A stretch of 41,730 bases of DNA from Pirellulales bacterium (lineage in GTDB: Bacteria > Planctomycetota > Planctomycetia > Pirellulales > S012-138). The notes beneath the pieces were generated by a model, which was not told where the DNA came from, made no database searches, and was given only the letters and a program-made list of their open reading frames with translations. Positions within the stretch are counted from its first letter, which is position 1, and every line of letters begins with the position of its first letter. Positions 16,336 through 24,743 of the stretch are shown piece by piece. The translations under genes and the position numbers were made by a program. The stretch lies in assembly GCA_028066245.1 (NCBI GenBank), contig JALCBR010000035.1, positions 1 to 41,730 of the forward strand, given 5' to 3'.

Positions 16336-17874
16336 CTAGGCGGCCGCACGGAAAGGAGCCGGCCGTGGCGTGATCTCTTCCAGAATCTGCCGAGCGATTT
16401 CGCGGTCATCTTGATATGACGATTTTCCGCACTCTGCTTCTTCGAGGATCACAGCGTCTCGGCCAGCGATCAGTACGGAATCCCCCTCTTGCGCCAGAGA
16501 CAAGGCGGCGCGAATTGCGTCAGATCGATCCTCAATGGTCCAAGGCTTCACTGGTCCGCGGAAGCCATCTGAGATGTCGTCGAGGATATCTTCCGGATGT
16601 TCGTCGTGGGGATCGGCCGAAGTCACAATCGCCAAGTCAGAAAACTGCTCCACAATTCTCCCCACCAATGGTCGGGCAAAACGGTCGCCACCGCCATCGC
16701 ACCCAAAGACACAAATCACACGACCCGTCGCCGCTTGGTGGAGTGCCCGCAATGCAGCCTCCATAGCAGTCGAGTTATTGGCTGCGTCTACAAACACGTT
16801 GTATGGCTGCCCAACGTCCACGCGTTGCAGCCGGTTCGAGATGACTTCCACGCGTTCCAGGCCGCGGACAATGTCAATCGGATCAAGGCCATATCCCAAC
16901 GAGATGGCCGCTGCCGCCAGAGAATTGTAGACGTTATGGGTGCCGATCAGCCGTGTGCGTACGGGTATCGTCTCGTTGCCGGCGCACAGGAGGAATGTCT
17001 GATCGTAAGGAGTCTGCTCGACAATTTCAGCTGTGATTTCTGCGGAGTTCTTGATGCCGATGGTTAAGGTTGGGTGCTGAATTCGATTCAGCAGCTCCTG
17101 GCATCCTGCATCATCAGCGTTGATTGCCAGCATTCCGTGCGGAGGCAGATGACGGTGAACTTGTTGCTCAAGGCTCTCAATCACATCAGCCGGTGTGTCA
17201 AACCGCCAACTGTTGTTTTGCACGCCAGTTAGACACAGGCAGTCAAGTTGAACAGAATCCAATAGTTCGGATTCCAACACGTCAGGAACTATTTCCATCA
17301 CCGCGTGTGAGCACCCGTTGGATTCCATTCGCGCCAACCACGGTGCAACTGCTTGCGGTGCGAGCATCGGCGATGCCGCCGCGGTTGTCCGCTCTCCGTC
17401 AAACCAGGCCAGACTGGACATCACACCTGTTGGTAGACCGCCTACGCCCAAGATGCTGGCCAGCAAACAACTCGTGGTCGTCTTGCCGTGGGCGCCTGTG
17501 ACGCCGACAACCTTCAAGCGTTCGCTTGGTCGACCAACCAGTGCCTGGCAAATGCGAGAGAGTGCCGCTTGCGGGTCTGGTACACGAAACATCGGCACAC
17601 TGAGATCACTTGTGCCGCTGTCATCGATGGCATCCTCCGGTTCGTGACCGGCCAACGCGCTGCGAACTACGACGGCGCTTGCCCCTTGATCCAAGGCTGT
17701 CTGTAGAGCTGTTGCGGATACGCGATCAACAACGACGAACGCATCGCCTGGCTTGCAGGAGGTTGCGACTGTACTACAACCTGTGACCCGAGCGTCTCGT
17801 TCGCCCCAGCCATCAGCATCTGGGAGCAACTCTCGAAGGCTCAAACCGTTGAGGGGAACAGACGGATGCCACAT
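16336..17874 (-). CDS. Divergent MurE-like Mur ligase
   Basis: A 512-residue protein from the ATG at 17874, preceded by AAGGAGG about 11 bases upstream; the frame extends to a TTG at 17946. Canonical MurE adds meso-diaminopimelate to UDP-MurNAc-Ala-Glu. The ATP loop GVTGAHGKTTT is intact, and NADDAG, GTHNVYNSLAA and EDRSDAI match the family. Several catalytic or substrate motifs are altered: TTP is ASP, MEVSSH is MEIVPD, the TRDHLDYH segment is NNSWRFDT, and the DNPR diaminopimelate motif is ADPH. The GGDRDxxKRP region is GGGDRFARP and the C-terminal AGKGHE is AGRDA. The enzyme may still bind ATP and a nucleotide-like substrate, but diaminopimelate addition is doubtful. NusB lies 177 bp upstream and the MurF-like gene follows. 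Confidence 0.78.
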   Translation of the reverse strand: MWHPSVPLNGLSLRELLPDADGWGERDARVTGCSTVATSCKPGDAFVVVDRVSATALQTALDQGASAVVVRSALAGHEPEDAIDDSGTSDLSVPMFRVPDPQAALSRICQALVGRPSERLKVVGVTGAHGKTTTSCLLASILGVGGLPTGVMSSLAWFDGERTTAAASPMLAPQAVAPWLARMESNGCSHAVMEIVPDVLESELLDSVQLDCLCLTGVQNNSWRFDTPADVIESLEQQVHRHLPPHGMLAINADDAGCQELLNRIQHPTLTIGIKNSAEITAEIVEQTPYDQTFLLCAGNETIPVRTRLIGTHNVYNSLAAAAISLGYGLDPIDIVRGLERVEVISNRLQRVDVGQPYNVFVDAANNSTAMEAALRALHQAATGRVICVFGCDGGGDRFARPLVGRIVEQFSDLAIVTSADPHDEHPEDILDDISDGFRGPVKPWTIEDRSDAIRAALSLAQEGDSVLIAGRDAVILEEAECGKSSYQDDREIARQILEEITPRPAPFRAAA

Positions 17875-18051
17875 AGGCAGATGAGCCTCCTTGCTCGAAC
17901 AAACTCGCACGGACCGCACTGGCGTCATGCCATCATCGCTGGTCAAGCCAGCACGAAAGACTCCGCAGTCCTAGAAAACGCGGGTCGGGATTCTGGCAAT
18001 TTCACAGGGAGTGTCAAGCCTTGTTTGCCGCACCCTTTGTTGCCTCGCGGT

Positions 18052-18468
18052 TCATTCCGCGGAGCTTTCCTGACGTCGGTGCAGCAGCCGATCAAGGATT
18101 CCGTTAACGAATTGCGCCGAGTGAGCTGAGCCAAACCGCTTGGCAAGTTCAACCGCTTCATTAATGGCCACGCGGTCAGGCGTATCACCAAACAAAATCT
18201 CAAAGGCCCCCAGCCGCAGAATGTTGCGGTCCGTTGCCGCCATGCGCGCTAGGCTCCAGTTGTCGGCTGTGGCGCTTAACAAACTGTCCAACTCCGGACG
18301 GTTACGGCGGACACCCGAGACCAAGCTCCGCCCGAATTCGATCAGTTCTGACTTTTTCAGTCGCGCCTGCAGGAACACATCAGCTTCGTGCGGATTGACA
18401 CCCGGCTGGAAGTCATCCTGAAAGAGAACCTGCAACGCGACTTCGCGCGCTCGAGAACGTCGGGCCAT
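18052..18468 (-). CDS. nusB: Transcription antitermination factor NusB
   Basis: A 138-residue NusB. It binds boxA RNA with ribosomal protein S10 and supports antitermination of rRNA operons. The family marks are MARRSRAREVALQVLFQDDF at the N-terminus, the central DRNILRLGAFEILFG helix and VAINEAVELAKRFGSAHSAQFVNGILD at the C-terminus (residue run split here for length: VAINEAVELAKRFG, then SAQFVNGILD). The ATG at 18468 gives exactly family length; the frame is open a further 55 codons upstream, but those do not match NusB. It is the first gene of a leftward group with the MurE- and MurF-like genes, with a 177-bp gap that could carry a separate promoter. Confidence 0.93.
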   Translation of the reverse strand: MARRSRAREVALQVLFQDDFQPGVNPHEADVFLQARLKKSELIEFGRSLVSGVRRNRPELDSLLSATADNWSLARMAATDRNILRLGAFEILFGDTPDRVAINEAVELAKRFGSAHSAQFVNGILDRLLHRRQESSAE

Positions 18469-18720
18469 ACTGATCCAGTTTCCGCAGGGTGGGCTGACCA
18501 AAGGGTGGGGAATTACTCTCGCGAACCGTGGCCTGGTCCTTCGTCGTTCTTGGCGGCCAACCCAAACTCGCGCGGTGCCGGCGCCGTCAGGGGAGCAAGA
18601 AACATCAAGAGGGGACTCTACGCATTTTAGCAAACTGTCCCGCAGCGACTAGCGACCGCGGTCATGGGCATGTTGCAGCATTCCAGAGCCTGACGAGCGA
18701 TCATTGGCTTCCGGTGTGGC

Positions 18721-20328
18721 CTACTGACTGTCGAAGGGGGATTCCGTCGAATCCGCTGATAAATTCGACCATTCGGGCGCGCCAGTTGTTTGGATGTCAA
18801 AAATGGGAACCGCCAGCGCGAACGTCGCGACCAGAATCAATACGATTCCCAGGGCGTTCATGACGAATCCGGCTTTGATCATGTCGCGAATCGCCACTCG
18901 ACCCGAACCATACACGATCGCATTGGGCGGCGTTGCGACGGGCAGCATGAACGCCCAACTGGCCGCCAGCGTGGTTGGTAACATCAGCAGACGTGGATCA
19001 CGCCCGTTGGCAAGAGCAGCCTCCTTGAGAATCGGCAGTGAAATCTGGACACTGGCCAGGTTACTAGTCATTTCAGTCGCGGCTGTCATCGTACCACCGC
19101 ACAACGCCACTTGAGCCACGGCAGGTAGGTTCCGTAAAGCGTCTGCCAGTGCTCCACCCGCGTACGTCGCGAATCCGCTTGCTTTCATGGAGGCCGCCAA
19201 GGCCATCCCTCCTCCAAAGAGCAGCAGCACCTCCCACGGCATTCGAGCGGTCGCCCGCCATTCCAAAATCCCGCGTCCCGGCCGCGCAGTGGATGGAGCG
19301 ATGAAGCAAACCAGCCCCATAGCGATGGCAACCGCGCCATCGCTGAGCCAAACACGCGAGGCTCCATCGATCGTCTCGCGGCCGACGCCCAACATGGGAG
19401 CCCACCCCCAGCCAGTGACCGGCTCGCGCAAGATCCAAAGGGCCGCGGTCGTGGCAAAGATGCCGGCCATCACCCACTCGTCGCGAGACATTGGTCCCAG
19501 CGAACGGAGTTCATCGCGAATGACGTCACTGCCACCAAAAAGCGGTCCCGGTTTGATGGGAAACAGAAACCGCGTGAGCAGCCACCAAGCTACGGCAAGA
19601 AAGAGCGCCGCCATCGGCAATGCCATCAACATCCAGCCGCCGAAGGAAAAATCGGGCGCGCCGCGAACCACAAACTCTTTGGCAAATTCATTGCGAAAAT
19701 ACGCATTGGGCGGCGTTCCTACGATCGTCGCCACACCACCAATGCTCGCGCCATAGGCGATGCCGAGCATCAGAGCGACACCAAAATTTTGATGGGCACG
19801 GCCTCCACGACTATCCGCATGAATCAACACGCTCACCGCGATAGGGAGCAACATCATCGTGGTCGCTGAGTTGGAAAGCCACATGGACAGTGCCGCCGTG
19901 GCTAACATAAATCCAAATACAATCCGTCGCGGGTGGTCGCCCATCGCTGCGACAATTCCCAAAGCAACGCGACGATGAAGTCCGCTCTCCTCAATGGCGA
20001 GCGCAACGAGGAAGCCACCCAAAAACAGAAAGATCAAGTCACCCGCATAAGCAGTTGCCACTTCGGCTGTCGTTTGAACGCGAAATGCCGGCAACAACAC
20101 CAACGGTAGTAGCGCTGTGGCTCCCAGGGGAACCGCTTCAGTGATCCACCATACGGCCATCCAGGCGGTTACAGCAGCCACGGCGGCCATCGAAAACGAA
20201 GCACTGCCATCTCCTCCAGGTGACATGCTCCAATACGTCAGTGCCGCCAAAACTGGGCCGAGGACCAAACCAAGCTTGTTGCGAAGTGTTCGCTGCATTG
20301 GTGAACCGGAGTCTGCAGACGTTGTCAT
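18721..20328 (-). CDS. SLC13/DASS-family sodium-coupled anion symporter
   Basis: A 535-residue polytopic membrane protein with about 11-12 hydrophobic helices. The two inverted repeats each contain the sodium/substrate clamp: MWLSNSATTMMLLPI in the first half and EMTSNLASVQISLPIL in the second. The segment WWITEAVPLGATALLPLVLL is a signature of the divalent anion:Na+ symporters, as is GGVATIVGTPPNAYFR. Such carriers import dicarboxylates or sulfate; the substrate cannot be told from sequence alone. The start ATG at 20328 is followed by a short cytoplasmic tail. It is divergent from the CCA-adding enzyme across 108 bp. Confidence 0.9.
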   Translation of the reverse strand: MTTSADSGSPMQRTLRNKLGLVLGPVLAALTYWSMSPGGDGSASFSMAAVAAVTAWMAVWWITEAVPLGATALLPLVLLPAFRVQTTAEVATAYAGDLIFLFLGGFLVALAIEESGLHRRVALGIVAAMGDHPRRIVFGFMLATAALSMWLSNSATTMMLLPIAVSVLIHADSRGGRAHQNFGVALMLGIAYGASIGGVATIVGTPPNAYFRNEFAKEFVVRGAPDFSFGGWMLMALPMAALFLAVAWWLLTRFLFPIKPGPLFGGSDVIRDELRSLGPMSRDEWVMAGIFATTAALWILREPVTGWGWAPMLGVGRETIDGASRVWLSDGAVAIAMGLVCFIAPSTARPGRGILEWRATARMPWEVLLLFGGGMALAASMKASGFATYAGGALADALRNLPAVAQVALCGGTMTAATEMTSNLASVQISLPILKEAALANGRDPRLLMLPTTLAASWAFMLPVATPPNAIVYGSGRVAIRDMIKAGFVMNALGIVLILVATFALAVPIFDIQTTGAPEWSNLSADSTESPFDSQ

Positions 20329-20436
20329 TGTCTTTGTCGCGAGTCAAGAGGTGCTTGCCGAGCCATTCATCAAACGCGACGATACAAGCGGTCTGTCCAA
20401 ATCGCAATTCGGCAACCTCAGAGATCCTTTAGCTGC

Positions 20437-21771
20437 ATGCCTACCCCCACAGTCAATCCAGAACTTCAGAAGGACTTTGCCATCCAGGCAGTCGAACTGC
20501 TGCGCGCAGCGGGATTTGAAGCTTACTGGGCAGGCGGCTGCGTTCGCGACCTGCTGCTGGGCGGTCTTCCCAAGGACTATGACGTCGCTACGGCAGCAAC
20601 ACCCAAACAGGTCCGCAAAGTCTTTCGAGATTTCCACACGCTGGGCGTCGGCGCCGCATTTGGTGTGATAATTGTCGTCGGCCCCCAGGGGGCAGGGCAA
20701 CTGGACGTGGCGACCTTCCGTGCGGACGACACATACAGTGATGGCCGCCGCCCAGACAGCGTGACGTTTTCCACAGCCCAGGAGGACGTCCAGCGCAGAG
20801 ATTTCACCATCAACGGGCTCTTGTTTGATCCGATCGAACAACGCGTCATTGACTATGTCGGAGGGCAATTAGACTTAGAAAGTCAGATCATCCGCGCGAT
20901 TGGCGAGCCGGTGGTTCGACTGGCCGAAGATAAACTCCGTATGCTCCGCGCAGTTCGGTTCGCAGCTCGACTCGGTTTTTTGATTGATAGGCAGACTCGC
21001 TCCGCGATTGAGGAGATGGTGGCAGAGATTTCCGTCGTCAGCGCAGAACGGATTACCGAAGAACTGCGCTCGATGCTGGCTCATCCGACACGTGCGACCG
21101 CGATCTCCCTGTGCCGAGAGATTGGATTATCACTCCACATCCTTCCGGAAGCGGAAGACGCTCACCGAAGATCCGATGGCTCAGCGAGTGACGCGGCATG
21201 GGACTATACGCTGCGACAAATGGACGCACTGGAGGCACCAAGCCTACCGCTGACATTGGCCGTTCTTCTGCGTAACTATGCTGCAGGGGTTAAACAACGC
21301 GAGCGATCAAACAGGTTGATGGAGTTTGGTCGGCGGATGCGAATCTCGACCGACGATGCGCAACGGTTGGATTGGCTCGTCCGCCACGGACGTGGGCTAT
21401 GGGGTGCGCGAAAACGCCCCTGGTCTCAGGTCCAGAGGATGTTGATCGGAAACGGGATACGAGAATTGATCGCCATGCATCAGGCCGAGCTTGCCGTCAT
21501 CGCAGAAGATCATCCAACGGATGAAGATCGACTAGCGAACTGGCGGGCCGATCTCGATTTTTGTTCGCAACGGCTCGATGGGCCCAAGGAACAACTCGAT
21601 CCAGCGCCGCTGATTACCGGTGACGATTTGATCGCCGCCGGAGTTCCCCGGGGAAAGCACTATCAGCGGATTCTCACAGTCGTACGTGATGCGCAGCTAG
21701 ACGGCAAAATCGACACACCAGAAGAAGGATTACAACACGCGCTTGTTTCCTGGCGATCACTCAAAGGATAG
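20437..21771 (+). CDS. CCA tRNA nucleotidyltransferase / poly(A) polymerase family protein
   Basis: A 444-residue class II nucleotidyltransferase. The active-site signature is YWAGGCVRDLLLGGLPKDYDVAT, where GGCVRD and the D-Y-D pair bind metal and CTP/ATP (longer run cited in part: GGCVRDLLLG and KDYDVAT). RRDFTINGLLFDP, EDKLRMLRAVRFAARLG and an ERITEEL helix follow, as in this superfamily. It adds CCA or poly(A) to RNA 3' ends. Both tRNA genes in the window lack an encoded CCA, so a CCA-adding activity is needed somewhere in this genome. Sequence alone does not separate CCA-adding from A-adding members. The last 100 residues are variable. Start ATG 20437 is well placed. Confidence 0.88.
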   Translation: MPTPTVNPELQKDFAIQAVELLRAAGFEAYWAGGCVRDLLLGGLPKDYDVATAATPKQVRKVFRDFHTLGVGAAFGVIIVVGPQGAGQLDVATFRADDTYSDGRRPDSVTFSTAQEDVQRRDFTINGLLFDPIEQRVIDYVGGQLDLESQIIRAIGEPVVRLAEDKLRMLRAVRFAARLGFLIDRQTRSAIEEMVAEISVVSAERITEELRSMLAHPTRATAISLCREIGLSLHILPEAEDAHRRSDGSASDAAWDYTLRQMDALEAPSLPLTLAVLLRNYAAGVKQRERSNRLMEFGRRMRISTDDAQRLDWLVRHGRGLWGARKRPWSQVQRMLIGNGIRELIAMHQAELAVIAEDHPTDEDRLANWRADLDFCSQRLDGPKEQLDPAPLITGDDLIAAGVPRGKHYQRILTVVRDAQLDGKIDTPEEGLQHALVSWRSLKG

Positions 21772-22021
21772 CCCCACGAGTACAATCACTGCTGCAATCG
21801 CCATCACACTGGTGAGATATTCACAACTCAGGATGAATGATCGACGACAACACGACGCCAAGATCGTTCGTGATTGGTTGCCGAGATATGCGTGCGAGTT
21901 GTTCGGTACGAGCAAATGCCAAGGTCGCCGTCATTGCCAATCGTCCTGTTGACAGCTAGTCTCGGGGCTCACGCATCTTTACCCCGGCGCAAGCCAGCCT
22001 TGTCAGAATGCCCTGACCCTT

Positions 22022-22939
22022 GTGACAACGACCCCCAAACAAACTCGCAGCTATTTGATGCGCCGCTTCGATGAAGCAGGCATCCGCCCTAAAACGCGTT
22101 TTGGGCAGAACTTCCTCATCGACCTCAACCTGCTGCAACTGCTGTTTGAGTCTGCCGATGTTACGGATCGGGACGTTGTGCTGGAAGTGGGCACAGGTAC
22201 AGGCGGTTTGACAGCCCTGTTGGCTCAAGCTGCGGCTCGGGTCATCACGTTGGAAGTCGATCGCGAAATGTTCCAACTTGCCGGCGAAGAGTTGGCCGGT
22301 TTGGAAAACATTCGCATGATCCGTCGAGATGTTCTCAAAAATAAGAACCGGTTCGCACCGGAAGTTCTTACGGCGATTGAGGAAGAACTTGCCGCGACAG
22401 AAGCTGACGCAAGATTCAAGCTAGCCGCGAATTTGCCGTATAATGTGGCTACGCCGATCGTCTCCAACTTGCTGTTGTTGGATCGGCCTCCGGTGAGCAT
22501 GACAGTCACCATTCAAAAAGAACTGGCTGACCGCATGGCCGCCAATCCCAGTACTAAGGATTACGGCGCCCTATCCGTTTGGGTGCAGTGCCAGTGTGCG
22601 GTGGAGATTGTACGAATCATGCCACCGAGCGTTTTCTTTCCACGGCCAAAGGTCGAATCGGCCATCGTCAAGATCACGCTCGAGCCGGACCGGCGAGCCG
22701 CCATTCCGGATTTGAATTTCCTCCACACGACGTTGCGGGCACTCTTCCTCCACCGACGCAAGTTCCTTCGCAGCGTAACGCTGAGCGCGTTCAAAAATCG
22801 GCTGACTAAGCCGGAGGTAGACGCGGTGCTCTCGGACCAAGGAATGAGTGGAATGCTCCGCGCTGAGGCGCTCACCGTTGAGCAGTTACTCTCACTTTGT
22901 GAAGCCTTGCGGCAACAATTGCTGGCCCAGGAACAATGA
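22022..22939 (+). CDS. rsmA: 16S rRNA dimethyladenosine transferase RsmA/KsgA
   Basis: A 305-residue SAM-dependent methyltransferase that dimethylates two adjacent adenines near the 3' end of 16S rRNA in late ribosome assembly. Visible marks are RFGQNFLIDLNLL (substrate region), VVLEVGTGTGGLTALLAQ (SAM-binding motif I), ITLEVDRE (motif II acidic residue), KLAANLPYNVATPIVSNL (the NLPY motif IV) and FFPRPKVESAIVKI at the end of the Rossmann domain. Translation appears to start at GTG 22022, as there is no upstream ATG in frame. The preceding 250 bp after the CCA-adding gene contain no gene. Confidence 0.94.
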   Translation: MTTTPKQTRSYLMRRFDEAGIRPKTRFGQNFLIDLNLLQLLFESADVTDRDVVLEVGTGTGGLTALLAQAAARVITLEVDREMFQLAGEELAGLENIRMIRRDVLKNKNRFAPEVLTAIEEELAATEADARFKLAANLPYNVATPIVSNLLLLDRPPVSMTVTIQKELADRMAANPSTKDYGALSVWVQCQCAVEIVRIMPPSVFFPRPKVESAIVKITLEPDRRAAIPDLNFLHTTLRALFLHRRKFLRSVTLSAFKNRLTKPEVDAVLSDQGMSGMLRAEALTVEQLLSLCEALRQQLLAQEQ

Positions 22940-22952
22940 TGCGCATCCGTGT

Positions 22953-23399
22953 TCAGTTCACCATGGAGTCTAATTGGCCCGTGATTTCGCTGATCGAGCC
23001 CGGATTGAAACGCTTTACTTCTTCACCATTCTCAAAAAAGATCAGGGTTGGGATGGCCGTCACTCCATATCGAGCCGAGATCTGTTGCGCCTCGTCAACA
23101 TTCAACTTCGCGACGATCGCTTTTCCATCGTACTCGTTTGAGACGTAAGAAATGGACGGCGCCAGCTTACGACAAGGACCGCACCACTCTGCCCAAAAAT
23201 CGACAACTACCGGTTTGTCAGCATTGAGCACAACTTCCTCGAAATTGGAGGCATCGACATCCACATATGCGTGAGGACCGTCGTAGGAGTTCAACAAAGG
23301 TTGGGAAACCGCTGGCTCTTCGAAGCAGCCGGTGAACACGAAACAAAAAGCGATGGCAAAGAGAGCAAAGAAAAATGGAAAAGGTCGAGTGCGGTTCAT
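22953..23399 (-). CDS. Thioredoxin-fold lipoprotein
   Basis: A 148-residue protein with an N-terminal lipoprotein signal (RTRPFPFFFALFAIAFCFVF, lipobox FTGC, Cys 25), then a compact thioredoxin domain. The active site WAEWCGPCRKLAP has the CGPC disulfide, and IPTLIFFENG holds the cis-proline. It is the thioredoxin of the cell envelope: it probably reduces or forms disulfides in exported proteins, or passes electrons to cytochrome maturation. The ATG at 23399 has a GAGAG site upstream; the frame is open for 76 further codons that do not look like protein. It converges on the rsmA gene, with 13 bp between their ends. Confidence 0.9.
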   Translation of the reverse strand: MNRTRPFPFFFALFAIAFCFVFTGCFEEPAVSQPLLNSYDGPHAYVDVDASNFEEVVLNADKPVVVDFWAEWCGPCRKLAPSISYVSNEYDGKAIVAKLNVDEAQQISARYGVTAIPTLIFFENGEEVKRFNPGSISEITGQLDSMVN

Positions 23400-23705
23400 G
23401 ACGAAACTCTCGTGCGTATGGTTGAGGCGTCCGAGACGCGGTGTTGATCCCGTCGCGTAAGTGTACGTCGGTGGATATCGGTGGGACAAGGTGAGTGACG
23501 CACAAGGATCTGTCAATCGTAAGTCATTGCACGCTGTGGCAAGAAAAACGTAGCGCACGTGAAATCCGTCACAATCCCAACATTGTCTCCCCCGCTCTCC
23601 TCTTAAGCACGTAAGTAGGTATGGCAAAAATCGCCGGACCAGCAGAGCCCCAATAAGCTAGAGTTGTTGTAGGGCTTTTCCCGCATCACGTCGGGCGGTT
23701 TTCTT
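23400..23705. other. 306-bp region between divergent genes
   Basis: It lies between the start of the thioredoxin-like gene and the start of the zinc-ribbon gene. I see no further gene. A weak CCCG...CGGG dyad followed by a T-rich stretch sits just before 23706, in a place where it is more likely to affect the zinc-ribbon transcript leader than to end transcription. Confidence 0.35.
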
Positions 23706-23960
23706 ATGCAACAATGGGTTCACGTCCGCGAGTGGTTCAACAGTCGATACACTGCGTGCTCGACAAGAGTGCGTGCCTGGTTCGCATCTCGGGCAGTGGA
23801 ATGCCGTCGGTGCCATGAGTGTGGCGGCGAGGTAGCGCCCTTTGAGAACGTCTGCCCTCACTGCGGGTCTGCTGAGCCTGTCCGGCTGGCGATTCCGCCG
23901 ATGGCGGTCGCCATCTTCTCCGCAGGGGTCGTGCTGCTGCTAATCTCTATCTTAACCTAG
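23706..23960 (+). CDS. Small zinc-ribbon membrane protein
   Basis: An 84-residue protein. An Arg-rich N-terminal helix is followed by a four-Cys zinc ribbon, CRRCHECGGEV then CPHCGSAEP (CxxC pairs 13-16 residues apart), and a C-terminal hydrophobic helix (IPPMAVAIFSAGVVLLLISI). The tail-anchored layout with a cytoplasmic zinc ribbon is common in small planctomycete proteins of unknown role, perhaps as adapters that bind a partner or nucleic acid. Start and stop are clear. Function is unknown. Confidence 0.7.
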   Translation: MQQWVHVREWFNSRYTACSTRVRAWFASRAVECRRCHECGGEVAPFENVCPHCGSAEPVRLAIPPMAVAIFSAGVVLLLISILT

Positions 23961-24056
23961 CTGTTGAGCTGTCTACTTCCTGTACTGCGTTGAGTCAGCG
24001 CATCAAGAGTTTCGTTCCGAGCGAACGCGCCGAGCGGACAATTTGCCAATTGGCTG

Positions 24057-24743
24057 TTAAGAAAGCTGGCCTTCTTCATAGGCATCGTAGAGAGCAAACA
24101 GGACCTCGCGCAAGTTTCCGGAGTAACGCTTGATCAGTTCGGCAGAAAGCGCCACGCAGCGGGTCAACAGCTCTGGTTCATTGGTCAACAATTGCCGCAA
24201 GACAGCCTTAACCACATCCGATGGAGTCTCGGTATAAATAAGCGTTGGTATCTTGGCCGGGGGCGTGTGCGCGGTCACGACGAATCCCAAGTCTGTCCGC
24301 TTGCTATACCGTCGCAATCGCGCCTGCTGCCACACCGAGAGCTGTTCGTAGCCGTCAATAAACAGCACGCGGCCATCGCATTCTTCTATATCACTAGCTT
24401 TGACGAACGTTCTCAGGTCACTCCACGGCAACTTTCGCTGACCGTTATGCAGTTCGATCACACAGATCTGCTTGCCAGCTGCTTCAAGATGGTTGCGGAA
24501 CGCAGCGACGAGTGTTGATTTTCCGCTCCCATGGGGTCCAACAATCGCGCCCAGCCATTTATTCTTACTCAGCTTTGCCATCAACTCTGGCAAAGCGCCC
24601 TCGCATTCCTGCTGGCGTGAGTCTTCGGAGAAAATGTAATCAATCGCACCTGGCGCAACACGGCGAGAGCGGAAAGGATTGGCGCGCGGCGTGGTGTCTC
24701 TGGCGGGCGAACCCGCCGGCAATGATGGATGCCTTGTCATCAT
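24057..24743 (-). CDS. P-loop ATPase coupled to the desulfurase-like gene
   Basis: A 228-residue soluble ATPase. Walker A is GAIVGPHGSGKSTLVAAF (Lys at about residue 75), Walker B is GRVLFIDGYEQL (Asp about 130), and VVTAHTPP resembles a sensor-1 strand. A basic Pro-Arg-rich stretch of about 30 residues precedes the domain. It looks most like a small AAA-type or ExeA/TniB-like ATPase, but lacks a clear arginine finger. Its ATG (24743-24741) overlaps the TGA of the upstream cysteine-desulfurase-like gene (ATGA), so the two are translationally coupled. That pairing suggests a joint role, for example in delivering sulfur or controlling the enzyme, but no such system is known to me. Confidence 0.7.
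   Translation of the reverse strand: MMTRHPSLPAGSPARDTTPRANPFRSRRVAPGAIDYIFSEDSRQQECEGALPELMAKLSKNKWLGAIVGPHGSGKSTLVAAFRNHLEAAGKQICVIELHNGQRKLPWSDLRTFVKASDIEECDGRVLFIDGYEQLSVWQQARLRRYSKRTDLGFVVTAHTPPAKIPTLIYTETPSDVVKAVLRQLLTNEPELLTRCVALSAELIKRYSGNLREVLFALYDAYEEGQLS

Noticed and set aside
23670-23705. Dyad CCCG...CGGG plus T-rich tract before the zinc-ribbon gene
   Set aside because: It has only four base pairs and would end a transcript just before a gene start; too weak to call a terminator.
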